A DNA stretch of 64,000 nt from contig OY725494.1 of assembly GCA_963281255.1 (NCBI GenBank), forward strand, positions 310,001-374,000, in the 5' to 3' direction. Every line of letters begins with the position of its first letter. Within the stretch, counting starts at the first letter, position 1. Of the stretch, positions 30,672-42,279 are shown one piece after another. This stretch comes from Aphrocallistes beatrix. Its lineage: Eukaryota > Porifera > Hexactinellida > Sceptrulophora > Aphrocallistidae. Below the pieces are notes generated by a model, which saw only the letters and a program-made list of their open reading frames with translations, had not been told where the DNA came from and made no database searches. The translations under genes were made by a program, and so were the position numbers.

Positions 30672-32633
30672 CAGTAGAACCCCGCGTATCGGGGCACCTC
30701 CGTCCAAGCACAATGCGCCCCGATAAGCGGGATTCTGGGAAAATTATAGTATACTTGTACTTTTGGGAAAATAATCAAGTTACAACCTACACAACACAAC
30801 CAGACACATAGACTGATAATTATGCACAATACTACACATTATCACTTCACATTTTACACAATTCTACGTGCACTAGGAGAGTCATAACGTTATAACATCT
30901 ACTAATTCGTTTTCTTGAAAAATCGTCCACGGTGGTTTGCCTCCCCTCCATATCGCTCTACCCTCAACAACTTGCTTATACCACGCTAGGTTGAAGTTTC
31001 CTCCCAGCACTTCGTCGTCTCCACTACCAGCAGCGTACAGCTCGATTGTATCAATGGCCTGCAGTACCTGCTTGTTGTTTGGAATCTCTGCCACATCTTC
31101 CTCTGGCTTAATGATCTCGATAGGTGGAATTGCCTGAAGAGAAGCTTCATTCAGCTGGTCATTCAATTCAGTCACCACCACTTCAAACAGTTCTTCTGGC
31201 TCCATAACGGGGGGAAATATGTCTATCTGTTCCTCCTCAGCCGAGAGCAGAGTATCTACCTCCATTCCCTGTAGAGCTGCCTGCTGTGGCTCAATTATCT
31301 CCCCGGCTTCAGAGAACCTGCAGTGGGCGAAGCACTCATGATGGTTGCTGGCTTGAGGTCGCGCCAAGCTTGGAAGAGCCACACAATCACCCTTGAAATA
31401 TTGATTTCCTTGTACGGGTACATTCTTTCCCCACCTTCATGCGTGAGAGTGCTGAGAATGAAGTTATGCAGCTGCTTCCGATAGAGAAGCTTTACAGTCT
31501 GGATGATACCATCACATGGCTGAGTGCAACAAGTTGTGTTCTTGGGGAAGAACACAACCTTGACGGCCCTGAGTTGCATTAGTTCGACACTGTTGTGAAC
31601 AGTTGCGTTGTCCATAGACAGCAAGACCTTGCGGCCAGCTTGATACATTAGGGTTTCAAATTCGTTCATCCACCAGGAGAAGATGTCTCCGTTCATCCAC
31701 GAACTTTTCTGGGATTTATAGGAAATCGCCATGTTGTCAAAATCCGCACCACGAAGACACCTCGGCCTGACAGACTTGCCTATGATGAGGGGTTTCACTT
31801 TTTCGCCCATCCAAGAGCAGTATATGAGTAGGGTGATTCGCTCCTTCTGAGCCTTACCGCCATGATAGGAATCACCGGGCATTACCAGCGAAAGTGATGT
31901 GGACTGTTTGTAGTAAAGACCAGTTTCATCACAATTAAAAACATCTTTCTGGTCGTAACCTTTGATCAGTTCTGGGATCTGTTTCATCCAGTTTGTCACT
32001 ACTACCTTGTTGACCGATGCCGCCTCGCCACTGAGTTGCCTTCCACGAATCCCATGGCGTCTCTTCACACGATCAAGCCAACCTTCAGAGGCAGAGAACC
32101 CTTGGATGTTGCGGTTCTCAGCCTCGCGCAGAGCAAGAGCGCACCATTTGACCTGTTACCGGGATTCCATGCTCTTTGGCTCTCTCAAGAAAAAGAACGC
32201 ATGCATTCTCGATCTCACAGTACTTTGGCGTTATGTCTACAAGTTTTCTCTTCTTGAGGTTGTTCGGAATGTTTCCCTGAACGTCCTTGAGATTCTCGAT
32301 CTTGTCACGCTGATCTCTAAGAATTCTTCCGATCTGACCCTTACTACTTCCAACCTGCAAGGCGATCTGCCTCTCGGATCTGCCTGCCTTGCTTAGTTCA
32401 ATGACCTCAGCACATGTCTCTATCGGGAGTGGGTGACGCTTAGCGGCCATTATAGAGAAATACTAAGTTTTCAAGCACAAAAGGTATGTTACTTGAGGGA
32501 AAAAAATCTCTGGCGGAGTGCCCCGATAAGCGAATGACGCCCCAATACGTGGGGTTCACTTTTAGTGAAAAAAAAAAAATTCCCATCCTACCGCCCCGAT
32601 AAGAGGGGTACCCCGATACGCGGGGTTCTACTG
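30672..32633. mobile_element. Tigger/pogo DNA transposon
   Basis: A 1,962-bp element with inverted ends CAGTAGAACCCCGCGTATCG / CGATACGCGGGGTTCTACTG, flanked by TA on both sides. A subterminal CCCCGATAAGCG repeat occurs inside both ends. It carries a pogo-type transposase on the minus strand. It inserted into a sequence that is homologous to the upstream regions of MATE copies C and D (compare 30500-30660 with 36090-36210). Confidence 0.95.
30882..32450 (-). pseudogene. Tigger/pogo transposase, frameshifted
   Basis: ATG at 32450. The first frame (to about 32118) holds a CENP-B/Psq-type helix-turn-helix (SKAGRSERQIALQVGSSKGQ). A frameshift about 32100 leads to the second frame with KKRRHGIR-type DNA-binding end and the catalytic DDE_1 core: NCDETGLYYKQ (first Asp), LSMDNATVHN (second Asp), and PCDGIIQTVKLLYRKQ (third Asp). 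A second shift near 31330 leads to an acidic C-terminal tail (ELFEVVVTELND) ending at 30882. The three Asp residues are present, and only one or two frame changes separate it from an intact protein, so inactivation looks recent. Transposase of this class cuts and pastes at TA. Confidence 0.9.
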
Positions 32634-32971
32634 TAGTGAATTATGGTCATCTCAATGATCATTTTGGACTTGGAATGACTGAGTACATATCGTACAATCC
32701 TGTGATGAGTGATATTTGCATTGGATTCTGAAACAATAGGAAGACTCTTCTACGAACAATTGATACAAATACAAAATACTGATGGAGCAATAAATACATG
32801 GAAAAAGTCGGGTTATCAATTAGCTAAATATAAATACTTTATGTGATGAAACTTAAGACTCCAACAGCGGAGAGCAAATAATTAACGAATAGACTTAGTG
32901 TAGTTCGTTGCCTAATCAAGCCAATATTTCATACGTATATATTAAGTTCCTGAAAATAATAATAGAAGTAA

Positions 32972-34522
32972 ATGCAGCTTCAAAACTTTGTTTGGTTATT
33001 TCATGAGGCAAAGATCCTTACTTCACTTGCATTGCCCACAGGCATTCTATACTTCACGGAGGGGATGCAAGCAAAGCTAAGCAACGTTTTCATAGGTAGG
33101 AGCTCTGGAAAAGAAATTTCAATGATGTTGAGTGCGCTTTTCATAGCTCAGATCGTTACAAATCTAACTGCTTACCCGATATCATTAAGAATATCAGCGT
33201 ATGTCAACATCCTGTGTTCTCAAGCATACGGAGCTAAACAGTATAGATTAGTAGGTCTGTATTTTTATAGAGCTCTCTTCATGTCAGCTCTCACAATATT
33301 TCCCTTGTGCACACTTTTCATATGCATACGCCCTTTTGTTTATGCAATCACACAAGACTGGGAACTAGCATTTCAAACCGGAACATTTATGTCGATTTTC
33401 TGTCTCGGTTATCCAGCTTATGTCTATCATAAAGTGGCTATAGCCTTCTTACAATCACAGAATGTCGTTTGGCCCTCATTGTTCTATCTCATTCTCGGTA
33501 ACATTAGTAATGGTGTATTACAGTATTGTCTAATAATGCAATATGACAAAGGTATAGCTGGAGCCGCTGCTGGTTATGCAATTAGTATGTATCTACTTTG
33601 TCTGTTACTCTACGCACATATTCGATTTTCAAGTGTTCACACACTGACACATGTTGATTGGACAATCGAGATGATTGGAGAATGGTGTCACACATTCCAG
33701 TATGTAATATCAACTACAATACAAGTGTTTGCATCCATTTACACATCAGGGCTGCTACCACTAATAGTATTGGGAATTCTAGCACATGACGAATGGCAAA
33801 TAGCCATTTACTCTATCCTCTACTCTCTTTGGTTTGTTTTTGATCTTTTTGTAGTGGGTTATGGTAGTGCAATTACTGTCCGTCTTGGGAAAATATTAGG
33901 TTCGAATCAACCTGTTCAAGCTAAGAGAGCTGCCATCTTCGGATTTACTTTCGGTGGAATCATTATATTAGTTGAATCGATTTGTATAATCATCCTAAGT
34001 GAACCCTTATCTTACCTATTCACAATAGACCCCAAACTCGCAAACGAACTATCATTCAGTATTAAAATCCTTTCAATCACTATATTAGGAGATATTGTGA
34101 TCCTTGAATAGTCAATACTGAATGCGTGTTGTTTACAACAGATTGATGCTCTTCTTAAATTCATATTTCGCATCGTGTTGAATTCCATCATTGTTTTTGT
34201 TTGGGCACATTACGTAGAATGGAAGGCATGGAGTTTGCTCATGGTATTTGCTCTTATGTGTTTCGTATGTACTATCATCGGTCTCATAGTTGTTTCTTGC
34301 TCTAACTGGGAAAAGATATCCCTCAAAGTGAGTAAAAATACTAAAACAAACTTGGGACAAAGTGACAACGATGATTCTCAGATTTCAGAAGTTTCAGGGA
34401 CAACTCGGAATATTCTCAATAGCAGAATATGTCACTCAACTTTATTTATTCTATTTAGGTATCTGATATGTATGTCATTAGGTGCTATCATATCCATTAT
34501 TGTCTTTACTTACTATTACTGA
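32972..34522 (+). pseudogene. MATE-family transporter, copy C, single nonsense codon
   Basis: Full-length 517-codon frame identical in layout to copies D and G, except for one TAG at 34109-34111 where the paralogues have CAG (Gln) in VILEQSILNACC. All helices, LCSQAYGAKQ and AITVRLGKILG are present. The N-terminal 379 residues could still be made, but would lack helices 11-13. There are also a few private changes (SLRISAY, FDLFVVGYG). It shares about 300 bp of upstream sequence with copy D, including ATATTTCATACGTATATATT. It is either a young pseudogene or a polymorphic allele. Confidence 0.92.
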
Positions 34523-34579
34523 TTGTTTGCTAAAATAATTTCTGTTGCTCTACTGATTCATAAAATTGAAACTGTTAAT

Positions 34580-35110
34580 TTATAACATGAAAACCTCCAT
34601 TATCCGATTAATCTAGACCAAATTTTGTAATCTGATTCAAATATTTGCTAACTTTGGCGACTGGATAAATAGGCTATAATCCATCAGTGCAACCGCCGGG
34701 TTTAAACGAGGCGAAAGAATGAAATCAGAGGAAGGGAGACAGTTTTGATCTGCGATGTTATTGTGAACTTTAAACTGCCATTATAAGATGGAAAAAGCAC
34801 CGTAAAGGGTTACGTATTTAACCCATATCCGAACTATGTCTTTTCAATTATATTGCCCTATCTGATAAAACTATGAATTATATAGGTAGGTTTGTTAACT
34901 ATTTTGTTTGAATAAGATATTATGATGTTGTGAACCATGCCCGGCCTTAGGGCATGTGCCTTGGACCCGCGGTATAAGGGCCTCAAAACTAACTCTTACT
35001 TGAACAGATGTAATTTTCTATGTTTATTTGAAATAACCGTAATCGATTTGCAATGTTCTTGGCCCGTTGATGTTTTCCTTTGCTAAGTAAATATGAATAT
35101 TTGTTTTTTC
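34580..35110. repeat. Inverted duplication arm (partner 38830-39340)
   Basis: CCTCCATTATCCGATTAATC, GTTTAAACGAGGC and GCCCGGCCTTAGGGCATGTG recur inverted at 39340-38940. Together with MATE copies C (ending 34522) and E (ending 39368, opposite strand) this makes a gene-plus-downstream inverted duplication with copy D in the spacer. Confidence 0.9.
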
Positions 35111-35223
35111 AACTTAATTTGAGTTTATTTAACTAGAAGATTACCGCTTTTTATTTTCCATCATGAGAATTTTGACCTCTTGTCCAATATCCAATAATAT
35201 CGTTTCAATATCATTTTTCGCAG

Positions 35224-35450
35224 TTGAATTATTTATTTAATTTGATAATTCCTATACATAACGAATACCAGGTATATATAACATATAACATATATAAATA
35301 CAAAATGTCAATTAAGACTGATATAATTCCCAAACGTCATTTTACATTTCAAAGTGATTCTTCCATGAGGTTAAAGGGTCATATAAATACTACTACGTGT
35401 ATGATAGGACATTGTTTCCAAGAAATCACACGCTAGGTCAGTATTGTTAT
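35224..35450. repeat. Inverted duplicate of the MATE copy F upstream region
   Basis: CAGTTGAATTATTTA, CGAATACCAGGTATATATAA, CAAACGTCATTTTACATTTC and ATGATAGGACATTGTTTCCA occur inverted at 42280-42530, immediately 5' of MATE copy F. This is therefore a second copy of that promoter-proximal sequence without a gene. Confidence 0.85.
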
Positions 35451-35478
35451 TATCATTATTAACACTACATTTTGTGCC

Positions 35479-35542
35479 ACTTGCCACTTGCAAAAGACTG
35501 TATATTTTGATCAAAATATACAGTCTCGCCACTTGCCACTTG
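35479..35542. repeat. 32-bp perfect palindrome with direct-repeat flanks
   Basis: The palindrome spans 35496-35527; its half is AGACTGTATATTTTGA. GCCACTTGCCACTTG flanks it on both sides. The half-site resembles the ends of the foldback repeats at 28045 and 41632, so this may be the minimal end-to-end remnant of such an element. Confidence 0.75.
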
Positions 35543-35549
35543 ACCATTA

Positions 35550-36060
35550 CATATTAAGATGTCTCCCAAGATACACGTACCGCCAAGCCCCAAGGGATAT
35601 CGCTGGGATGTATGAACAGGCACGATACATCCACTAAGAATGTGGAACAGCGGGAATAGCATTCGAATTAGGTCCGGTTACACCCTTTTTTAAAAACAGT
35701 ACGTATGCTACCATTTATTGACGTATAAGGTACAGCAGCTTAGAAACAAGATTTCTAGGTAATGTCTCATCAGGAATATCTAGGACACTCAACACTCTAT
35801 AGTTCCGAGTGTCTGCCATGATGCTTATACTGGTGCATTAATTTGGTTGTTTACCATTACTCGCCTTAATTTTTTCCTGACTTAGCTCAGTAATTTACTT
35901 GCTATCATTTTTACTTCTTCTTCAGCCAAAATATTTACTCACCTTAATCTTTTTCCAAAGTAAAAAAGGCTTATGGCAAGGATAAAGTAAGGCGAGTTAA
36001 ACTCAGCAACAGATCACATTTGGATAGCTCATACGTTAGCTAGATATGTTCGAGTTTGTT
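35550..36060. other. No gene seen
   Basis: AT-rich spacer between MATE copies C and D. It contains short repeats of TTACTCGCCTTAA-type sequence (35855, 35935) but no ORF of interest. Confidence 0.4.
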
Positions 36061-36375
36061 TATGCAATTAGTAAATAATATTATCTCTCGATCGTCATTT
36101 TAAACTAGGACTGACTGTCTCAAACAAGCCTGGAGTGACGTTTGTACTGCGTGCTTTATAGGGTAACACATGGGATGGAAAAGGACAATTGGAAGACTCT
36201 GAATAACTAATAAAATACAAGATCCCGATGGAACGATAAAATAATGGGAAAAACACATCAGGATATCAATTTGTATAATGTAAATCCTTCATGTGATCAA
36301 ACTTAAGATTTGAATGGCGGAGGTCATAAGAATTAATAAATATGTTTAGAATAGTTCACATCCCAATAAAACCAA

Positions 36376-36400
36376 TATTTCATATGTATATATTAAGTTT
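36376..36400 (+). promoter_or_regulatory. Conserved TATA-like block of MATE subgroup promoters
   Basis: CCAATATTTCATATGTATAT followed by ATTAAGTT lies about 45 bp before the ATG of copy D. The same block is at 32922-32946 before copy C. A related ATGAAATATTA block is found upstream of copy G (about 48855) and of the split copy E (about 44600). Position and conservation suggest core promoter function. Confidence 0.55.
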
Positions 36401-36429
36401 GTAATAAAATAAGTAATAAAATAAGTAAA

Positions 36430-37980
36430 ATGCAGCTTCAAAACTTTGTTTGGTTATTTCATGAGGCAAAGATCCTTACTTCACTTGCATTGCCCACAGG
36501 CATTCTATACTTCACGGAGGGGATGCAAGCAAAGTTAAGCAACATCTTCATAGGTAGGAGCTCTGGAAAAGAAATTTCAATGATGTTGAGTGCGCTTTTC
36601 ATAGCTCAGATCGTTACAAATCTAACTGCTTACCCAATATCATTAGGAATATCAGCGTATGTCAACATCCTGTGTTCTCAAGCATACGGGGCTAAACAGT
36701 ATAGATTAGTAGGTCTGTATTTTTATAGAGCTCTCTTCATGTCAGCTCTCACAATCTTTCCCTTGTGCACACTTTTCATATGCATACGCCCTTTTATTTA
36801 TGCAATCACACAAGACTGGGAACTCGCATTTCAAACCGGAACATTTATGTCGATTTTCTGTCTCGGTTATCCAGCTTATGTCTATCATAAAGTGGCTATA
36901 GCCTTCTTACAATCACAGAATGTCGTTTGGCCCTCATTGTTCTATCTCATTCTCGGTAACATCAGTAATGGTGTATTACAGTATTTTCTAATAATGCAAT
37001 ATGACAAAGGTATAACTGGAGCCGCTGCTGGTTATGTAATTAGCATGTATCTACTTTGTCTGTTACTCTACGCACATATTCGATTTTCAAGTGTGCACAC
37101 ACTGACACATGTTGATTGGACAATTGAGATGATTGGAGAATGGTATCATACATTCCAGTATGCAATATCAACTACAATACAAATGTTTGCATCCATTTAC
37201 ACATCAGGGCTGATACCACTAATAGTATTGGGAATTCTAGCTCATGACGAATGGCAAATAGCCATTTACTCTATCCTCTACTCTCTTTGGTTTGTTTTCT
37301 ACCTTTTCGCAATGGGTTATGGTAGTGCAATTACTGTCCGTCTTGGCAATATATTAGGAGCGAGTCAACCCATTCAAGCTAAGAGAGCTGCCATCTTCGG
37401 ATTTACTTTTGGTGGAATCATTATATTACTTGAATCCGTTTGTGTGATAATCCTAAGTGAACCTTTATCTTACTTATTCACAATAGATCCCAAACTCGCA
37501 AGCGAACTATCATTCAGTATTAAAATCCTCTCAATCACTATATTCGGAGATATTGTGATCCTTGAACAGTCAATATTAAATGCGTGTTGTTTTCAAAAAA
37601 TTGATGCTCTTCTTAAATTCATATTTCGCATCGTGTTAGGTGCCATCATTGCTTTTGTTTGGGCACATTACGTAGAATGGAAGGCATTGAGTTTGCTCAT
37701 GTCACTTTCTCTTATGTGTTTCGTATGCACTATCATCGGTCTCATAACTGTTTCTTGCTATAACTGGGAAAAACTATCCCTCAAAGTGAGTAAAAATACC
37801 AAAACAAACTTGGACCAAAGTGACAACGATGATTCTCAGATTTCAGAAGTTTCAGGGTCAACTCGGAATATTTTCATTAACAGAATGTGTCACTCAACTT
37901 TATTTATTCTATTGAGGTATCTGATATGTATGTCATTAGGTGCTATCATATTCATTTTTGCCTTTACTTACTATTACTGA
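36430..37980 (+). CDS. MATE-family transporter, copy D
   Basis: Intact, intronless, 516 residues from ATG 36430. Helix 1 holds FTEGMQAKLSNIFIGRSSG, helix 2-3 LCSQAYGAKQYRLVG (81-95), and the second half YGSAITVRLGNILGASQP (297-314). The C-terminal linker reads NTKTNLDQSDNDDSQISE, followed by helix 13 (FILLRYLICMSLGAIIFIF). Copies C, E and G differ by only a few residues per hundred, so this subgroup is young. By eye the Glu residues of vertebrate MATE1 in helices 7 and 8 are not conserved (QMFASIYTSG, ILYSLWFVFY), while a Glu and a Lys lie in helix 1. Role by family: export of organic cations or toxic metabolites; substrate unknown. Confidence 0.94.
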   Translation: MQLQNFVWLFHEAKILTSLALPTGILYFTEGMQAKLSNIFIGRSSGKEISMMLSALFIAQIVTNLTAYPISLGISAYVNILCSQAYGAKQYRLVGLYFYRALFMSALTIFPLCTLFICIRPFIYAITQDWELAFQTGTFMSIFCLGYPAYVYHKVAIAFLQSQNVVWPSLFYLILGNISNGVLQYFLIMQYDKGITGAAAGYVISMYLLCLLLYAHIRFSSVHTLTHVDWTIEMIGEWYHTFQYAISTTIQMFASIYTSGLIPLIVLGILAHDEWQIAIYSILYSLWFVFYLFAMGYGSAITVRLGNILGASQPIQAKRAAIFGFTFGGIIILLESVCVIILSEPLSYLFTIDPKLASELSFSIKILSITIFGDIVILEQSILNACCFQKIDALLKFIFRIVLGAIIAFVWAHYVEWKALSLLMSLSLMCFVCTIIGLITVSCYNWEKLSLKVSKNTKTNLDQSDNDDSQISEVSGSTRNIFINRMCHSTLFILLRYLICMSLGAIIFIFAFTYYY

Positions 37981-38048
37981 TTGTTTACTCAGAAAATGTT
38001 AATTGTTCTACTAGATTAAAGTAAATTATAAAAAGATGTTGTCAACTT

Positions 38049-38147
38049 CCAGGGGCAGAGCCTTTGGACCCCATTGAGGTGTTTTCAGCACCCCTCGACC
38101 CCTAGCTGGCTGGTAGGCCCCCCAATAGAAATCCTGGCTACGCCACT
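38049..38147. repeat. MITE fragment ending TGGCTACGCCACTG
   Basis: Ends TGGCTACGCCACTG; contains CAGCACCCCTCGACCCC. The same terminal sequence is at about 25763 (CTGGCTACGCCAC) and 27785 (GCTACGCCAC), so this is a dispersed family. The left end is unclear. Confidence 0.45.
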
Positions 38148-38829
38148 GAAAAGAGGAAATGAAGTCTTGAAATTTTGCAAGGGGATAATATGATTGTTTC
38201 AGTGAAGAACCCACATGCCTTAAGGTTAGCAGTCCGTAATCAAAAAGAAATTTTCCGATCGCTTAGCTTTTTACAAAATAAACTCATCTAGTTGATAGTA
38301 GATTAAATGCATAATACTATCAGGTTTCAATTATGAAAGAATTTTGAGTTTTTGATTTGTACTATTGAATAGAAGCCAACTTTAGGCGTAGCTTAAATCT
38401 CAGTAAAATCTATTGCTCGTTAAGCTCTGAAATTTTTACTAAAGTTACAAACTAACAACAAGGGAAATTATTTTTCAAAATGTTGTCCATACATTGTGAA
38501 AATATCTGATTCAAAAATATTTTTCCTATATTTCCTAGTTAATAAGAACACCAGGAAACGGTCAAATTTGTCCGTATTACCCGGAATTCGTATATACCAG
38601 AGTCATTTAGCGTAGAGGATAATATTCGTATTATCTGTGTTCGTATTAAGGAGGTTCTAGTACCGTATATGGGACTTTCGAAGCTGTACAAACGCCCTTC
38701 CAAACGAGGATATATTAGGTGTCCAGAATTTGATTGGAAAATAAAAAGTAGAAATCTTCTAGTTAGATAAACACAAATTAAGTTGACAAAATAAAGATTC
38801 ATATTTGCTTTGTAAAAAGAAATTTTCAA

Positions 38830-39340
38830 CGGGCCAAGAACATTGCAAATCGATTATGGATATTTCAAATAAACATAGAAAATTGCATCTGTGCAAGTAA
38901 GAGTTTGTTTCGAGGCCCCTATACCGCGGATCCAAGGCACATGTCCTAAGGCCGGGCCTGGTTGATAACATCATAATATCATATTTAAACACAATAATTA
39001 ACAAACATACATGTATGATTCATAGTTTTATCAGATTTGGCAATAGGATTGAAAAGACATAGTTCGGATATGGGTTAAATCCGTAACCCTTTAAGGTGAT
39101 TTTTCCATCTTATAATGGCAGTTTAAAGTTCACAATGACATCGCAGATCAAAACTGTCTCCCTGCCTCTGATTTCATTCTTTTTGCCTCGTTTAAATCCG
39201 GGAGTTGCCCTGATGGATTAAAGCTTATTTGTCCAGTCGCCAAAGTTATCAAATATTTGAATTTCAGAATTTGCTCTAGATTAATCGGATAATGGAGGTT
39301 TCTATTTTATAAAAAACAAATTTGAATTTATTAATCAGTA
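38830..39340. repeat. Inverted duplication arm (partner 34580-35110)
   Basis: Mirror of the downstream sequence of MATE copy C, here downstream of copy E. Matching blocks include CATGTCCTAAGGCCGGGC and GATTAATCGGATAATGGAGG. Divergence is moderate, with several small indels. Confidence 0.9.
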
Positions 39341-39367
39341 GAGCAACAAAAAATATTTCGCAAACAA

Positions 39368-40855
39368 TCAATAATAGTAAGTAAAGGCAATAATGAATAT
39401 GATAGTGCCTAATGACATACACATCAGATACCTAAATAGAATAAATACAGTTGAGGGACACATTCTGTTATTGAAAATATTCTGAGTTGTCCCTGAAACT
39501 TCTGAAATCTGATCATCGTTGTCACTTTGGTCCAAGTTTGTTTTGGTATTTTTACTCACTTTGAGGGATAGTTTTTCCTAGTTATAGCAAGAAACAGTTA
39601 TGAGACCGATGATAGTGCATAAGAAACACATAAGAGAAAGTGTCATGAGCAAACTCAATGCCTTCCATTCTACGTAATGTGCCCAAACAAAAGCAATGAT
39701 GGCACCTAACACGATGCGAAATATGAATTTAAGAAGAGCATCAATTTGTTACAAACAACACGCATTTAATATTGACTGTTCAAGGACCACTGTATCTCCG
39801 AATATAGTGATTGAGAGGATTTTAATACTAAATGATAGTCCGCTTGCAAGTTTGGGGTCTATTGTAAACAGGTTAGCTAAAGGTTCACTTAGGATTATTA
39901 TACAAATCGATTCAAGTAATACAATGATTCCACCAAAGGTAAATCCGAAGATGGCAGCTCTCTTAGCTTGAATGGGTTGATTCGAACCTAATATATTGCC
40001 AAGACGGACAGTAATTGCACTACCATAACCCATTGCAAAAAGGTAGAAAACAAACCAAAGAGAGTAGAGGATAGAGTAAATGGCTATTTTCCATTCGTCA
40101 TGTGCTAGAATTCCCAATACTATTAGTGGTATCAGCCCTGATGTGTAAATGGAGGCAAACATTTGTATTGTAGTTGACATAGCATACTGGAATGTGTGAT
40201 ACCATTCTCCAATCATCTCAATTGTCCAATCAACATGTGTCAGTGTGTGAACACTTGAAAATCGAATATGTGCGTAGAGTAACAGACAAAGTAAATACAT
40301 ACTAATAACATAACCAGCAGCGGCTCCAGCTATACCTTTGTCATTTTTTATATTGCAATATTAGAAAATACTGTAATACACCATTACTGATGTTACCGAG
40401 AATGAGATAGAACAATGAGGGCCAAACGATATTCTGTGATTGTAAGAAAGCTATAGCTACTTTATGATAGACATAAGCTGGATAACCGAGACAGAAAATC
40501 GACATAAATGTTCCAGTTTGAAATGCGAGTTCCCAGTCTTGTGTGATTGCATAAACAAAAGGGCGTATGCATATGAAAAGTGTGCACAAGGGAAAGATTG
40601 TGAGAGCTGACATGAAGAGAGCTCTATAAAAATACAGACCTACTAATCCATACTGTTTAGCCCCGTATGCTTGAGAACACAGGATGTTGACATACGCTGA
40701 TATTCCTAATGATATTGGGTAAGCAGTTAGATTTGTAACGATCTGAGCAATGAAAAGCGCACTCATCATTGAAATTTCTTTTCCAGAGCTCCTACCTATG
40801 AAGACGTTGCTTAGCTTTGCTTGCATCCCCTCCGTGAAGTATAGAATGCCTGTGG
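39368..40855 (-). pseudogene. MATE-family transporter, copy E, main part of a split gene
   Basis: Covers residues 23-516 of the family. It starts abruptly at 40855 with TGILYFTEGMQ, lacks one residue after EISMM, and has a frame change near 40340 (QYKK versus QYDKG). It has a TAA at NACC-L-stop (about 39747), further damage near YN/EKLS (about 39580), then an intact tail to the stop at 39368. The missing first 22 codons are at 44491-44558 in the same orientation. The two break points abut in the intact paralogue sequence (CCTGTGG / GGGCAATGC, two bases shared), so one gene was split by insertion of 40856-44490. Confidence 0.93.
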
Positions 40856-40959
40856 ATTTACCGTATTAACCCATTCACATCTCAGTTTAATGTGAAAAAA
40901 ATTATAATAAAAGCGCTTAGAAGTGCCCCTAAACGGCCTCTGAAAATTACCCAATTTGT

Positions 40960-41182
40960 CACAAATATAACCTATTGCGCAATCATATGTTAACTAATCT
41001 AAATTTTAACGACGGATATGGGTACTGTGACACCATATTTATATATGCTGGTAATATATTCCTAAGCTCTATAGTGCTCTGTTAATGATTTAAGGCAGTT
41101 CATGTATTAGTTCAACCATCTACCGCATCCCTAGTCCCAAATCCGCAAGTTACTATGAGGCCTTATATACAGTAGGCTATGG
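40960..41182. mobile_element. P-like MITE, right half only
   Basis: GTCACAAATATAACCTATT through CGGATATGGGTACTGTGACA, TCAACCATCTACCGCATCCC and the terminus CTTATATACAGTAGGCTATG. It matches the right half of 25279-25703. The left half is missing. Confidence 0.8.
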
Positions 41183-42279
41183 CAAGACATAACTAAGACC
41201 AGTCGATACGCTCAAATGACGCCTTATATTTGACTTCCTATTCAACAATAGTACATTTGAAATGTCTAACTCTAACCAATTACGAATTATTAACAGAATT
41301 ACCATATATGGGAAGGTGATAAAACCTCAGAAACTAGAAAAAACACAAATATTTCAAGTATTCTAATATAACCAGTGAAATCACCTTATGCTACTTCCTA
41401 TTCGACAATAATACATGTATCGCCAAAAATGTGATTCCAAATGTACCAAACGTAACTCATCGATATTAATTTTCAGCCTACGCTAATTTTACCGTAAAAC
41501 GAAGTTGAAAGTCCGTGTATTTTAGAAGTCCGTGCTAATGGTAAACAACCTAAAATAAACATCAGTGACGGACACTTCGGGAACTATTGAATGTGAATCC
41601 CTTGGGCTTGGAGGTACGTGTATCCTAGTAGACTGTATATTTGATCAGAAAATATGTAGAACTTTGATCCGATATTTGAAATTTCAAAACAAAGTAATAC
41701 AAATTCCACATTTCTGATCAAAATATAGTCTCGTATCTTAGGTTAAGAACCACTGGTCTAAACCAGTTGTACATGTATAAAATTAATAATAATTACGAGT
41801 GACTATTGACTAGAATCACTAGATCATGAGTTTCATTTATTCACAGGAAATATAATGCAAATGTTCAGTTTGTAATGATATTACTGTGGAAGAAAAATTT
41901 TTTCTGAACCTGTGTTTCAAATTTCAACATTGAAGCATTGCATATTATCCTCAAAATGCTAGAATTTCTTAGTTATGAAATATGACGATTGTGTAATAGA
42001 TTTGTGAGATAAATCAATACTTTGGGAGCCATAATTCTCTAAGTAGGGTATGTAAGAATATATTTTAAAGATTGATATTAGGTATCACTCAAATTTTGTT
42101 AGTAATACCATAGTTAATAACAATTAACTTTTTAGCCATGCACCAACTATCAAAATTGCTAGAAATATTCAAAAAGGATTGATAAGTAAAGACTGTTGGT
42201 TTTAACAAAACAAATTCATTCGTTATTCTTATAGGCAAAATTGCACAGTTAACCAATACAAATAATGGATAATAATGAT
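41183..42279. other. No gene seen; foldback fragment
   Basis: AT-rich. 41632-41735 is a foldback-type repeat (GACTGTATATTTGATCAGAA ... TGATCAAAATATAGTCTC) related to 27900-28050. Nothing else is recognised. Confidence 0.4.
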
